Source of the DNA: DSQQ01 sp964443075
GTDB lineage: Bacteria > Chloroflexota > Anaerolineae > 4572-78 > J111
Length of the DNA: 23,933 nucleotides
Assembly: GCA_964443075.1 (NCBI GenBank)
Contig: CAYUCB010000072.1
Coordinates: 1 to 23,933, forward strand
Direction of reading: 5' to 3'
Shown here: positions 1 to 8,078 of the stretch, piece after piece
Layout of the letters: every line of letters begins with the position of its first letter
Numbering within the stretch: position 1 is the stretch's first letter
Notes under the pieces: generated by a model
Database searches by the model: none
Seen by the model: only the letters and a program-made list of their open reading frames with translations
Told to the model about the DNA's origin: nothing
Made by a program: the position numbers and the translations under genes

Positions 1-58
1 TTAAATTTGTGGCCGATTTTTACATTGACCCCGCGAAATCCTAAAGAACCAAATTTTA

Positions 59-93
59 TTAAAAAATCCGTGAAAATCCGTGTTTATCCGTGA
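59..93. repeat. Interspersed ATCCGTG intergenic element
   Basis: This AT-rich stretch downstream of korB carries three near-copies of an ATCCGTG unit. About 20 bases of it (A-tract, then ATCCGTGAAAATC) recur at 14020-14038 inside another intergenic element. Non-coding interspersed repeat. No gene is visible in 1-160. Confidence 0.55.
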
Positions 94-160
94 GCCATAT
101 CAAAGTAGCCTTATTCGCGATAATGTCTCGTGACCTACCGGTAAAGTTACAAGGTTTGGG

Positions 161-1711
161 CTAATTCTGCGCCGGGGTTAAAAAACTTTCTTCAAGGTAG
201 CGCACCACGGCTTTAAAGGAAAGCGTGCCGGTGGGCCGGCCTTCATCGTCTACTATCATGATATGGCGGAAGCGGTGAATGGACATAAGGTGTAGGGCGT
301 AGACAATTTTGGCGCTGGCTTTAAGGGTGGTGACGCGAGAGGTCATATAATCTTTTACGTTGGCCTGGCTTAAATCTTCAACTTTGCAGGCCACTTTGCG
401 GAAGATGTCGCCCTCGGTAAAAACGCCGGCCAACTTGCCGTCATCGTCAACCAGGGTTAACAGGCCGGCGTTGCGTTCTTGTAGAATGCGTATAGCTTCG
501 GCCAGGGAGATGTCCACATAGGCCGAGAGCGGGGGGTTAGGTTTGAGGGCGGTCAGGGTTTCGATGGTTAAGGAGTGTTCGCGCGCTTCGGCGTCGCGCT
601 CACCGTGAAATTGCACGCCCATATACTCTTCATCCAGATAGCCGCCGCGGGAGGGGTCAACCGACAGCCAACTGCGTTCATCGTCAATCGGCTCCGGCTC
701 AAAATGGGTCTCCCAGGTGTCGTCGGAGTGGTAGAGTTTGGTAAGGTCGCCCTGGCCTTTGCGCTGGATGGCCTCTTCCACCTGGGCCATAATGCCCTGC
801 TCGTAGGTGGGTTTTTGTATGGCGCGAAAAACCCCAATCGGTTCGGGAAATTCGGGGTAGCGCATGCGGGTGAGAATGTAGGCCAGGCTTGGCTCTGCCG
901 AAAATTCGTTATGCACCAGCAAATCTTCGCGGGCTACGGCATCCAGCGAAACCACTTCGGGGTGCAGTTCACTCACGCGGATGCCTTTATCTTTGTTTTT
1001 GCCAAAAATCATGGGCTGACCGTGTTCCAGTTCCAATACGGTATCATCTTTAGTTTCGGGGTTGGTAGCGTAATTCCAGGTGCCGTCGTTAAAGATAACG
1101 CAATTTTGGTAAATTTCCACAAAGGCCGTGCCTTTGTGTTCGGCGGCGCGGCGCAGCACTTCGGCCATGTGCTTCACGTTGGTGTCAATGGTGCGGGCCA
1201 CAAAGGTAGCCTCGGCCCCAATGGCCACCGAGAGGGGGTTAAAGGATGGCTCCAGTGACCCCATCGGCGAGGTTTTGGTTTTGGTGCCGGGCAGCGAGGT
1301 GGGCGAGTATTGGCCTTTGGTTAAGCCGTAGATGCGGTTATTAAAGAGGATGATTTTAAGGTCAACATTGCGACGCAGAGCGTGCAGCAGGTGGTTGCCG
1401 CCAATCGAGAGGCCGTCGCCATCGCCGGTAATAACCCAGACGCTCAAATCGGGGTTGGCAATTTTTAGGCCGGTAGCCAGGGTGGGGGCGCGTCCGTGGA
1501 TGCTGTGGATGCCGTAGGTGTTCATGTAATAAGGAAAGCGGCTGGAGCAGCCAATGCCGGAAATAAAGACGATTTTTTCGCGGGGAATGCCCAGCTCGGG
1601 CATAATTTTTTGCATCTGGGCCAAAATGGCGTAATCGCCACAGCCGGGGCACCAGCGGACCGTTTGGTCCGAAACAAAGTCTTTGCGGGTCAGTTTAATC
1701 ACTTCGCTCAT
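161..1711 (-). CDS. korB: 2-oxoacid:ferredoxin oxidoreductase beta subunit with C-terminal CBS pair
   Basis: This is the thiamine-diphosphate-binding beta subunit of a 2-oxoglutarate (or related 2-oxoacid):ferredoxin oxidoreductase. With the alpha/gamma subunit it oxidatively decarboxylates a 2-oxoacid to acyl-CoA and reduces ferredoxin in the cytoplasm. CPGCG (residues 21-25), Cys55 and Cys204 are the expected 4Fe-4S ligands. GDGDG at 96-100 followed by NN at 124-125 is the ThDP/Mg motif. The normal subunit would end near residue 300-340, but this protein has 516 residues. Roughly residues 388-510 form two CBS repeats (VFTEGDIFRK and a second copy with HIMIVDDEGRP). The start ATG at 1711 has the Shine-Dalgarno AAGGGAG. 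It is the last gene of a minus-strand operon behind korA, separated by 274 bp of tandem repeats. Exact 2-oxoacid specificity cannot be read from sequence. Confidence 0.9.
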   Translation of the reverse strand: MSEVIKLTRKDFVSDQTVRWCPGCGDYAILAQMQKIMPELGIPREKIVFISGIGCSSRFPYYMNTYGIHSIHGRAPTLATGLKIANPDLSVWVITGDGDGLSIGGNHLLHALRRNVDLKIILFNNRIYGLTKGQYSPTSLPGTKTKTSPMGSLEPSFNPLSVAIGAEATFVARTIDTNVKHMAEVLRRAAEHKGTAFVEIYQNCVIFNDGTWNYATNPETKDDTVLELEHGQPMIFGKNKDKGIRVSELHPEVVSLDAVAREDLLVHNEFSAEPSLAYILTRMRYPEFPEPIGVFRAIQKPTYEQGIMAQVEEAIQRKGQGDLTKLYHSDDTWETHFEPEPIDDERSWLSVDPSRGGYLDEEYMGVQFHGERDAEAREHSLTIETLTALKPNPPLSAYVDISLAEAIRILQERNAGLLTLVDDDGKLAGVFTEGDIFRKVACKVEDLSQANVKDYMTSRVTTLKASAKIVYALHLMSIHRFRHIMIVDDEGRPTGTLSFKAVVRYLEESFLTPAQN

Positions 1712-1730
1712 GAGTTTCTCCCTTAAGAGT

Positions 1731-1890
1731 AGTAATCAGTAATCAGTAATCAGTAATCAGTAATCAGTAGTCAGTGATAAGTGGTCAGTAATCAGTAGTC
1801 AGTAATCAGTGGTCAGTAGTCAGTAGTCAGTAGTCAGTAATCAGTAATCAGTAATCAGTAATCAGTAGTCAGTGATAAGTGGTCAGTAAT
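1731..1890. repeat. 7-bp tandem repeat tract (AGTAATC type)
   Basis: Imperfect heptamer array (AGTAATC, AGTAGTC and AGTGGTC variants) between korA and korB. A segment containing AGTGATAAGTGGTCAGTAAT starts at 1773 and again at 1871, a 98-bp offset equal to 14 units, so a block of the array has been duplicated. Non-coding. Confidence 0.85.
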
Positions 1891-1904
1891 TAATGGACAA
1901 CCAA

Positions 1905-1970
<66 letters not shown>

Positions 1971-1985
1971 GATTACTTGTCATTG

Positions 1986-3845
1986 TTAGGCTAATAAAGA
2001 TTCCAACTTGGTGACAATTTCTCTAATGGTAAAGGGCCGCCCCTGCACTTTGGAGAAGGAAATGAAGTTATGGGTGCCGTATTGGCCGCGCAGCAAAATA
2101 ATCAGTTGGCCCAAGTTCAATTCTGGCACCAGGATGCGGTTATACCGTTTGAGAATGGCGCCCATATTGCGGGGGAAGGGGTTGAGGTAGCGCAGGTGAG
2201 CGTGGGAAATTTTTTCGCCGCGCGATTGCATTTGCAGCACGGCCGAGCGCACGACGCCGTAAGTGCCACCCCAGCTAATCACCAACATGTCGCCTTCTGA
2301 CGGGCCAATCACCTCTTGTTCGGGAATAACATTGGCCAAGCGGGCTACTTTTCTGGCCCGGTCGCGGATCATTTGCTCGTTATCTTGCGGGTCATAAGAA
2401 ACGTTGCCGGTTTCGGGCTGTTTCGATAGACCGCCAATGCGATGCTCCAGGCCGGGTGTGCCGGGGATGGCCCAGGGCCGGGCCATGGTATTGAGGTCGC
2501 GCTTGTAGGCCTTAAAGTGGTTGCCATTGCTGGGGGTCGTGGGGTGGTTGATCACAATCGGTTCAATATCATCGGGGTTGGGGATGAGCCAGGGTTCGGC
2601 GCTGTTAGCCAGGTAGCCATCGCTCAGTAAAAATACCGGGGTCATGGCGTACACAGCCAGACGGAAAGCCTCAATAGCCATCTCAAAGCAATCCGCCGGG
2701 GTGGCCGGGGCTAAAATGGGGACGGGGCTTTCGCCGTTGCGCCCATACATGGCTTGCAACAGGTCAGATTGCTCGGTTTTGGTGGGCATGCCGGTACTGG
2801 GGCCGCCGCGCTGCACATTAACAATCACCATCGGCAGTTCCAGCATCAGGGCCAGGTTGATGGCTTCGCTTTTAAGGGCTACGCCGGGGCCGCTGGTGCC
2901 GGTGGCGGCCAGCGCCCCGCCAAAGGCCGCGCCAATAATGGAACCCATGGCGGCAATCTCGTCCTCAGCTTGGAAGGTGCGCACATCAAAATTCTTCAAG
3001 GAGGCCAGAGTTTCCAGAATGCTGCTAGCCGGGGTGATGGGGTATGAACCGTAAAATAAGGATTTGCCCGCTTTGTGAGCGGCGGTAACCATGCCCAGAG
3101 CGGTGGCTTCGTTGCCGGTGATTTTGCGGTAAACTCCAGGGGATAGACGGGCCGGTTTGATGTGGTAGCGGGTTTGAAAAGCTTCGGTGTTATGGCCGTA
3201 GTTGTACCCGGCCAGCAGGGCCTCTTGGTTGGCCTGGCCCACTTCTGGCCGTTTAGTAAATTTCTCGAAAATATATTTCATCGAAGTGTCCAGAGGCCGG
3301 TCATAAATCCAAAAAGTTAGCCCCAGAGCAAAAAAGTTCTGGCAGCGGTCAATATCGCGGGTGCTTAAACCCTCAATACTTTCCAAAGCCTTACGGTTAA
3401 GGGTGGTGATGGGTACTTTGTGCACCTCGTAACCTTGCAGGCTGTTGTTTTCCAGCGGGTTGGCTTCGTAGTTGGCTTTTTTCAGGTTGCTGGCGGTAAA
3501 GTTGTCAAGGTTGACAATAATTTTGCCGCCCGGTTGCAGGTCAGACAAGTTAGCCTTGAGCGCGGCCGGGTTCATAGCTACCAGCACTTCGGGGGCGTCG
3601 CCGGGGGTGAGAATATCGGCGCTGGAAAAGTTAACCTGAAAACCGCTCACCCCGGCCAGGGTGCCGGCAGGGGCGCGAATTTCGGCCGGAAAGTCTGGCA
3701 TGGTGCTAATATCATTACCAAAAACGGCGGCCGTATTGCTGAATTGGGTGCCGGTAAGCTGCATCCCATCACCAGAATCCCCGGCAAAACGGATAGTTAC
3801 CGACTCAACATCCTCAAAAACGTCCACATGAGTAAGCTCGGCCAT
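1986..3845 (-). CDS. korA: 2-oxoacid:ferredoxin oxidoreductase, fused gamma-alpha subunit
   Basis: This subunit carries the gamma domain (about residues 10-190, opening with RFAGDSGDGMQLTG and MPDFPAEIRAPAG) fused in front of the alpha pyrimidine-binding domain (from about residue 225, with YGSYPITPASSILE, FQAEDEIAAMGSIIGA and TSGPG). The gamma-alpha fusion at about 600-620 residues is the usual arrangement of bacterial KorA. It pairs with KorB for CoA-dependent oxidation of a 2-oxoacid with ferredoxin reduction. No ferredoxin (delta) domain is visible, so electrons would pass through the cluster in KorB to free ferredoxin. The start ATG at 3845 follows the strong Shine-Dalgarno AGGGAGGT. It is the middle gene of the operon CBS-korA-korB. 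Confidence 0.93.
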   Translation of the reverse strand: MAELTHVDVFEDVESVTIRFAGDSGDGMQLTGTQFSNTAAVFGNDISTMPDFPAEIRAPAGTLAGVSGFQVNFSSADILTPGDAPEVLVAMNPAALKANLSDLQPGGKIIVNLDNFTASNLKKANYEANPLENNSLQGYEVHKVPITTLNRKALESIEGLSTRDIDRCQNFFALGLTFWIYDRPLDTSMKYIFEKFTKRPEVGQANQEALLAGYNYGHNTEAFQTRYHIKPARLSPGVYRKITGNEATALGMVTAAHKAGKSLFYGSYPITPASSILETLASLKNFDVRTFQAEDEIAAMGSIIGAAFGGALAATGTSGPGVALKSEAINLALMLELPMVIVNVQRGGPSTGMPTKTEQSDLLQAMYGRNGESPVPILAPATPADCFEMAIEAFRLAVYAMTPVFLLSDGYLANSAEPWLIPNPDDIEPIVINHPTTPSNGNHFKAYKRDLNTMARPWAIPGTPGLEHRIGGLSKQPETGNVSYDPQDNEQMIRDRARKVARLANVIPEQEVIGPSEGDMLVISWGGTYGVVRSAVLQMQSRGEKISHAHLRYLNPFPRNMGAILKRYNRILVPELNLGQLIILLRGQYGTHNFISFSKVQGRPFTIREIVTKLESLLA

Positions 3846-3870
3846 AATTAAAAACTACCTCCCTAGAAAA

Positions 3871-3928
3871 TAGTGGTTAGTGAACAGTGCTCAGTGGTCA
3901 GTTGAACTGATAACTGATAACTTCTTAC
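3871..3928. repeat. Heptamer-derived hairpin between CBS gene and korA
   Basis: AGTGGTTAGTGAACAGT-type repeat on one arm and its complement on the other. CAGTGGTCAGTT (3892-3903) pairs with AACTGATAACTG (3905-3916) at 10 of 12 positions, giving a compact hairpin. Same repeat family as the array at 1731. Probably a non-coding repeat; an effect on the operon mRNA is possible but unproven. Confidence 0.55.
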
Positions 3929-3935
3929 TTGTGTT

Positions 3936-4403
3936 TCAAGCGCCATCGCGCCGGCGGGTCACCCGGTCTGGTTCCGGGGGTAAATTGTAAACCGATTCGG
4001 CAAAGCGGTCAGCCAGGTATTTGACGACGGTGAAGTGGGTCAGGTTGCCAATAACCTGGCCCTGGTCATCCAGCACGGGGACATTGCGGAATTGCTTTTT
4101 ATTCATTAAATGAAGGGCCGCGTCGGCCGGGTCTGATGAATTAACGGTAAAGGGTTTGGGGGTCATTACCGTTTCAACGGCCTGCTCCCACGTTTTGGGT
4201 TGATCAACTACCCGGTGCAAAATATCGCGGTCGGTAAAAATGCCCAGCAGCACGCCCTCATTAATAATCAGAGCGCAGTTATGGTTTTCTAGCCGCATTT
4301 TATTAATAGTGTCGCGCACAGTGGTTTTAGGTTCCACCTGGGCAAAATCAGTCAGGTCAAGGTGAATAACCTGTTCTTGACGCAAAGCTAACTCAATGCT
4401 CAT
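3936..4403 (-). CDS. Two-CBS-domain regulatory protein
   Basis: A 155-residue soluble protein made of two CBS repeats. The first is about residues 20-75 (TTVRDTINKMRLENHNCALIIN, then GIFTDRDILHRV) and the second about 80-140 (VMTPKPFTV, then FRNVPVLDDQGQVIGNLTH). CBS pairs commonly bind AMP, ATP or S-adenosylmethionine and regulate partners. No catalytic domain is present. It is the first gene of the operon ahead of korA and korB, and KorB ends in a similar CBS pair, so a role in sensing adenylate charge for the ferredoxin oxidoreductase is a reasonable inference. The start ATG at 4403 has Shine-Dalgarno AAGGAG. Ligand and partner are not determinable here. Confidence 0.85.
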   Translation of the reverse strand: MSIELALRQEQVIHLDLTDFAQVEPKTTVRDTINKMRLENHNCALIINEGVLLGIFTDRDILHRVVDQPKTWEQAVETVMTPKPFTVNSSDPADAALHLMNKKQFRNVPVLDDQGQVIGNLTHFTVVKYLADRFAESVYNLPPEPDRVTRRRDGA

Positions 4404-4447
4404 GCTTTCTCCTTAATTGTCGCATCGTGGCGAAAATTTACTAATTT

Positions 4448-4476
4448 ATTGTATACCGAGTTGAGCAAAAACTAAA
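4448..4476 (-). promoter_or_regulatory. Candidate promoter of the CBS-korAB operon
   Basis: Read on the minus strand: a -35-like TTTAGT (4471-4476), a 17-bp spacer, and a -10-like TACAAT (4448-4453) about 45 bp before the CBS gene start. The -10 is good and the -35 weak, so this is a tentative call. Confidence 0.35.
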
Positions 4477-4506
4477 ATAATCCGGGTTAATTTAAGCTAA
4501 AGAGAT

Positions 4507-4535
4507 TTGACACACTGATTGACCCATGTTATATT
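4507..4535 (+). promoter_or_regulatory. Near-consensus sigma-70-type promoter of the lacI gene
   Basis: TTGACA (4507-4512, perfect -35), a 17-bp spacer and TATATT (4530-4535, five of six to TATAAT). The expected transcription start near 4541-4543 falls inside the operator TGTTACCGATAACG, which supports repression at this promoter, most simply autorepression by the adjacent LacI-family protein. Confidence 0.75.
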
Positions 4536-4560
4536 GTTACCGATAACGAGAACGATAACG
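4535..4560 (+). promoter_or_regulatory. GntR-type LacI-family operator with adjacent repeated half-site
   Basis: TGTTACCGATAACG (4535-4548) is a GTTA-N4-TAAC inverted repeat centred on CG, the geometry of LacI-family operators, and resembles the GntR box of enterobacteria. Its right half CGATAACG is repeated exactly 12 bp downstream (4553-4560). It overlaps the -10 edge and predicted start of the lacI promoter. A second TGTTA-N4-TAACG site lies at 8999-9012. Confidence 0.65.
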
Positions 4561-4580
4561 GTGACGGTGACGGTCTGGCA

Positions 4581-5612
4581 ATGAAGCCCAAACAAGCCAA
4601 CATCAAGCAAGTAGCCCGTGAAGCGGGGGTGTCAACCCAAACCGTTTCGCGGGTTTTAAATGAGCGGCCCGATGTGGCTCCGGCTACCCGCGAGCGTGTT
4701 TTGGCAGTCATTAATCGGTTGGGCTACCGGCCCAGCGCGCTGGCTCGCAGCCTCATTCAACGTAAAAGCTACACCCTGGGGGTGGTCACTGCCGGTTTAA
4801 GTTATATTGGCCCCTCACGCACCCTCAGCGGTATCACCAAGCAGGCCGAGAGCTTGGGTTACTCGCTCTTACTCAAAGAGCTTCCCCGTTTTGATTCAAA
4901 CAATATTGAACCGATTCTGCACACTCTTTTGGCCCGGCAGGTTGATGGCCTGATCTGGGCTGTGGCTGAAGTAGGCGATAACCATGCCTGGTTATTACAT
5001 CGTTTACCCAGCCTGCCTACCCCTTTGGTTTTTTTGACCATGCATGAACAGCCTAACCTATCTATTGTGGCGATTGACAACTTTACCGGTGGCCGCACCG
5101 CTACCGAGCATTTGCTTAAACAAGGCTACCGGTATATCGGCCACCTGGCCGGGCCAATGGTCTGGTGGGAAGCCCGCCAGCGGAAAGCCGGTTGGGAAGC
5201 GGCTTTAACCGAGGCCGGTCTGCCGGTGCAAGAGCATTACTGGTTTGAGGGCAATTGGTCCGCCGAAAGCGGTCAGCGGGCTATCAGCCAATTACTCAGC
5301 CAATACCCTGAAATGGATGCTGTTTTTGCCGCCAACGACCAGATGGCCCTGAGCGCGCTGCAAGTGGCCCATCGGCAGGGGTTGCGGGTACCGCAAGACC
5401 TGGCGGTGGTAGGCTTTGACAATTTGGCCGAGTCGGCTTATTTCTGGCCGCCCTTAACTACAATTCAACAAAATTTGCAGGAGTTAGGCTGTCTGGCCGT
5501 TTCTCAATTGGTGCGCATGATTGAAGCTGTTCCGGGGACAGAAGCGTATAAACCTCAAACTATCTGGATAAAACCACAGTTAATTGTGCGCGATAGCTCT
5601 GTAGCCCATTAA
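4581..5612 (+). CDS. LacI-family transcriptional regulator
   Basis: A 343-residue repressor-type protein. Residues about 8-27 form the helix-turn-helix (IKQVAREAGVSTQTVSRVLN). Residues 40-62 include the hinge helix (VINRLGYRPSALARSL). The remainder is a periplasmic-binding-protein-like effector domain (LGVVTAGLSYIGPS; FTGGRTATEHLLKQGYRYIGHLAG; FAANDQMALSALQ; VPQDLAVVGFDN). It would bind a sugar or sugar phosphate and release DNA. It is the first gene of the plus-strand sugar locus, divergent from the kor operon, with the isomerase and aldolase genes directly downstream. The promoter overlaps a GntR-type operator, so autoregulation is likely, and a matching site before the ABC transporter genes suggests a local regulon. 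The Shine-Dalgarno is weak (GACGG region). The effector is unknown. Confidence 0.93.
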   Translation: MKPKQANIKQVAREAGVSTQTVSRVLNERPDVAPATRERVLAVINRLGYRPSALARSLIQRKSYTLGVVTAGLSYIGPSRTLSGITKQAESLGYSLLLKELPRFDSNNIEPILHTLLARQVDGLIWAVAEVGDNHAWLLHRLPSLPTPLVFLTMHEQPNLSIVAIDNFTGGRTATEHLLKQGYRYIGHLAGPMVWWEARQRKAGWEAALTEAGLPVQEHYWFEGNWSAESGQRAISQLLSQYPEMDAVFAANDQMALSALQVAHRQGLRVPQDLAVVGFDNLAESAYFWPPLTTIQQNLQELGCLAVSQLVRMIEAVPGTEAYKPQTIWIKPQLIVRDSSVAH

Positions 5613-5622
5613 CAACGTTGTT
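5611..5622. promoter_or_regulatory. Perfect 12-bp CG-centred palindrome between lacI and isomerase gene
   Basis: AACAACGTTGTT is a perfect palindrome beginning within the lacI stop codon and ending just before the isomerase Shine-Dalgarno (AAAGGAG, 5625-5631). CG-centred palindromes are typical LacI-family operators. Its half-sites differ from the TGTTA-N4-TAACG sites, so the binding protein is unassigned; it may be fortuitous. Confidence 0.35.
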
Positions 5623-5638
5623 AGAAAGGAGTCAAGTT

Positions 5639-7054
5639 ATGTCTCACCGTCTCTCAACCTTTGCTTTGTTTTTTGGTAATCGGGGCTTTTTTCCGGCCTC
5701 GTTGATCGCCCAGGCCCGTACCGACCTGCCCCGCCTGCTGACCTCGTGGGGGCATGAAGTGCTGATGCTGGAGGAGAGCGCCACCCGCCACGGCGCGGTT
5801 GAAACCCGCGAAGAAGGCGAACACTACGCTAATTTTTTGCAGCAAAATCGCGGCAAGTTCGATGGGGTGATTCTCAGCCTGCCCAATTTTGGCGACGAGT
5901 TTGGGGCTGTAACCGCCCTTAAAGAAGCCGGGGTGCCCATCCTCATTCAGGCTTACCCCGATGAACTGGATAAAATGGGGCCGGCCCTGCGCCGCGATTC
6001 GTTTTGCGGCAAATTGTCCATTATGGATGTCTTTCAACAATTTGGGGTTAAATTTACCACCCTCAAGCCCCATGTGGTTGACCCCCTAAGCGACAAATTT
6101 AAAGAGAATGTGGCTTATTTTGACCGGGTTTGCCGCACGGTTAAAGCCCTTAAAAATATGACCGTTGGGGCTATTGGCGCTCGCACCACCGCCTTTAAAA
6201 CGGTGCGGATTGATGAAGTGGCCCTGCAAAAACATGGTATTACCGTCGAAACGCTTGATTTATCTGAAGTAATTGGCCGGGTGAAGGCCATGTCGGGCGA
6301 TAGCGAACTCTACCGGGCCAAAGCCGCCTTCTTTAAAGAGTACGCCAATTGGGAAGGTGTGCCAGATTGGGCTTTTGAGAACATTACCAAACTGGGGGTG
6401 GTGCTGGATGATATTATCCAGCGTTACCAGATGGATGCGGTGGCGATCCGCTGCTGGTTAGAGTTGCAGCAGCAGTTGGGCATCTCCCCATGCGTGATGT
6501 TGGGGGCTTTAAATAACGGGATGCTCCCGGCGGCTTGCGAGGTAGATATTGGCAGCGCAATTAGTATGTATCTCTTGAGCGTGGCTTCGGGCCGGCCGCC
6601 GGTTTGTTTGGATTGGAACAATAACTATGGCGAAGCCGAAGATAAATGTATTGTCTTTCACTGCGGTCCGGCTCCGCGCAGTTATATGACTGGACGCGGC
6701 CACGTAGTTGACCATGCTATTTTGGAAAACGCGCTGGGTAAAGGGTGCAGTTTTGGCCCCGATGTGGGCCGGCTGGCCCCGATGGATTTTACCTTTGCCA
6801 ACCTGCTGACCGCGGATGGGGCTATCAACGTTTATCTGGGCCAGGGCTGTATCACGGCTGACCCTGTCCCCAACGACTTTTTTGGCGTAGCCGGGGTGGC
6901 TCAGGTGGCTAACCTGGAAGAAGTGTTGTTATACATTGGGCGGAAAGGTCATCGCCACCACGTTAATTTAACTCAAAGCCAGGTGCAGGCACCACTGCAA
7001 GAAGCCCTGGCTCATTACCTGGGCTACCAGGTAGATATTCCACAGAGGCATTAA
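5639..7054 (+). CDS. L-fucose isomerase family protein (copy 1)
   Basis: A 471-residue cytoplasmic aldose-ketose isomerase of the L-fucose/L-arabinose isomerase superfamily, which uses Mn2+ to interconvert an aldose and its ketose. The family's metal and catalytic residues are in place: Glu301 (ACEVDIG), Asp325 (LDWNNNYGE) and a C-terminal His (HRHH, 438-441). Canonical FucI has about 590 residues, so this belongs to the shorter related group whose substrates vary (L-fucose, D-arabinose, L-arabinose and others). ATG at 5639 is chosen because AAAGGAG sits 7 bases upstream; an in-frame TTG at 5618 lies within the palindrome and lacks a ribosome site. It is 26 bp behind lacI and 3 bp ahead of the aldolase. 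A homologue with identically placed Glu301 and Asp325 lies at 18455. Substrate unassigned. Confidence 0.88.
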   Translation: MSHRLSTFALFFGNRGFFPASLIAQARTDLPRLLTSWGHEVLMLEESATRHGAVETREEGEHYANFLQQNRGKFDGVILSLPNFGDEFGAVTALKEAGVPILIQAYPDELDKMGPALRRDSFCGKLSIMDVFQQFGVKFTTLKPHVVDPLSDKFKENVAYFDRVCRTVKALKNMTVGAIGARTTAFKTVRIDEVALQKHGITVETLDLSEVIGRVKAMSGDSELYRAKAAFFKEYANWEGVPDWAFENITKLGVVLDDIIQRYQMDAVAIRCWLELQQQLGISPCVMLGALNNGMLPAACEVDIGSAISMYLLSVASGRPPVCLDWNNNYGEAEDKCIVFHCGPAPRSYMTGRGHVVDHAILENALGKGCSFGPDVGRLAPMDFTFANLLTADGAINVYLGQGCITADPVPNDFFGVAGVAQVANLEEVLLYIGRKGHRHHVNLTQSQVQAPLQEALAHYLGYQVDIPQRH

Positions 7055-7057
7055 CCC

Positions 7058-7966
7058 ATGCATACGATTATTGAAATTATGAAACAAGCCTGCCAGGCCG
7101 GTGTGGTTATTCCCGCTTTTAATGTGCCGTACCTGCCAATGGTCAAGCCGATTATTCAGGCCGTAGTAGACCAGAATGCTTTTGCTTTGATAGAAGTGGC
7201 CCGGTTGGAATGGATTAAATTTGAATCCCAGAGTATGGCCGCCGTGGTTGAAGAGTTTTCTCGCTGGGCGCAGCCGGAGTACGTGCGGCTGCACCTGGAC
7301 CATATTCCGGTGATTGATGAGGATAACCTGCGGGTGGATTACCTGGGCCTTATCCGCGAAGCCATCAGTTTAGGGTTTCCTTCGGTCATGGTAGATGGGT
7401 CTCGCTTGAGTCTGACCGAAAATATCGCCGCCACCCATCAGGTGGCAGAGTTGGCTCACCCGACTGGGGTGGCGGTTGAAGCCGAACTGGGCGCGGTGAT
7501 GGGCCATGAAGATGGACCGCCGCCGCCCTACGAAGAGATGTTTGCCTCCGGGCGCGGTTTTACCGATGTGGATGAATGCGCCCGGTTTGTGCGAGAGAGC
7601 GGCTGCGATTGGCTATCGGTGGCGGTGGGCAGCATTCACGGCGCCATTTCCACGGCGCTCAGGGACCAGGCCAAGGTAGAGGCGCGTTTAGACCTGGCTC
7701 ATTTACAGCGTTTGCATGAGGCCGCCGGAGGCATCCCGCTGGTACTGCACGGCGGCTCAGGGGTTAAGCGTGAGTATGTGTTAAACGGCATCAAACATGG
7801 GATTACCAAAGTGAACATCGGTACCGAAATTCGTCAGGCTTACGATGGGGCTTTGCGTCAAAACCATCCCCTGCCTGTAGCGCAACAGGCAGTTTACGAC
7901 CGCACCACCTGGCTGCTTAAGGATTACTTTGAAATTTCCGGCAGCCGCACTTTAGTCAACCCTTGA
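7058..7966 (+). CDS. Class II (zinc) aldolase, FBA/GatY type
   Basis: A 302-residue TIM-barrel class II aldolase of the fructose-/tagatose-bisphosphate aldolase family, which cleaves ketose (bis)phosphates to DHAP and an aldehyde using Zn2+. HLDH (residues 79-82) supplies the catalytic Asp81 and zinc ligand His82. VEAELG (140-145), GSIHG with His194 and LHGGSG with His231 are the other family motifs, and KVNIGTEIR is the phosphate-binding region. It starts 3 bp after the isomerase stop with AGAGG upstream, so the two are cotranscribed. The context suggests it cleaves the phosphorylated ketose from the sugar pathway or a related phosphate ester, but a separate AraD/FucA-type enzyme at 23148 could do the main step. 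Whether the substrate carries one or two phosphates is unknown. Confidence 0.87.
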   Translation: MHTIIEIMKQACQAGVVIPAFNVPYLPMVKPIIQAVVDQNAFALIEVARLEWIKFESQSMAAVVEEFSRWAQPEYVRLHLDHIPVIDEDNLRVDYLGLIREAISLGFPSVMVDGSRLSLTENIAATHQVAELAHPTGVAVEAELGAVMGHEDGPPPPYEEMFASGRGFTDVDECARFVRESGCDWLSVAVGSIHGAISTALRDQAKVEARLDLAHLQRLHEAAGGIPLVLHGGSGVKREYVLNGIKHGITKVNIGTEIRQAYDGALRQNHPLPVAQQAVYDRTTWLLKDYFEISGSRTLVNP

Positions 7967-7993
7967 AATTTATACCGAGTAGATCCAAAATTT

Positions 7994-8046
7994 GTTGGTA
8001 GTAGGCGATTTATCGCCCAAAAATGCGCTGAAGCGCACACTACAAC
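7994..8046. repeat. Twin-hairpin palindromic repeat (REP-like), copy A
   Basis: Two adjacent perfect hairpins, GGCGAT-TT-ATCGCC (8004-8017) and TGCGCT-GA-AGCGCA (8024-8037), are enclosed by outer inverted ends GTTGGTAGT (7994-8002) and ACTACAAC (8039-8046). The layout matches the element at 14105-14162 (TGTAG ... CTACA ends). It could act as a weak terminator after the aldolase gene, but no U-tract follows. Confidence 0.6.
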
Positions 8047-8078
8047 TTAAAAATTGGTTAGCCCGCCAGGAGAATAGG

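Noticed and set aside
575..1258. Long plus-strand reading frame (227 codons) opposite korB
   Set aside because: It is antisense to the well-supported korB gene, has no ribosome site and resembles no family; a shadow of GC-biased codons.
3420..3851. Plus-strand reading frame opposite korA
   Set aside because: Antisense to korA, no recognised domain and no ribosome site.
7992..8078. Longer start for the methyltransferase (TTG at 7992)
   Set aside because: The extra 29 codons lie in the palindromic repeat; ATG 8079 has a good ribosome site.
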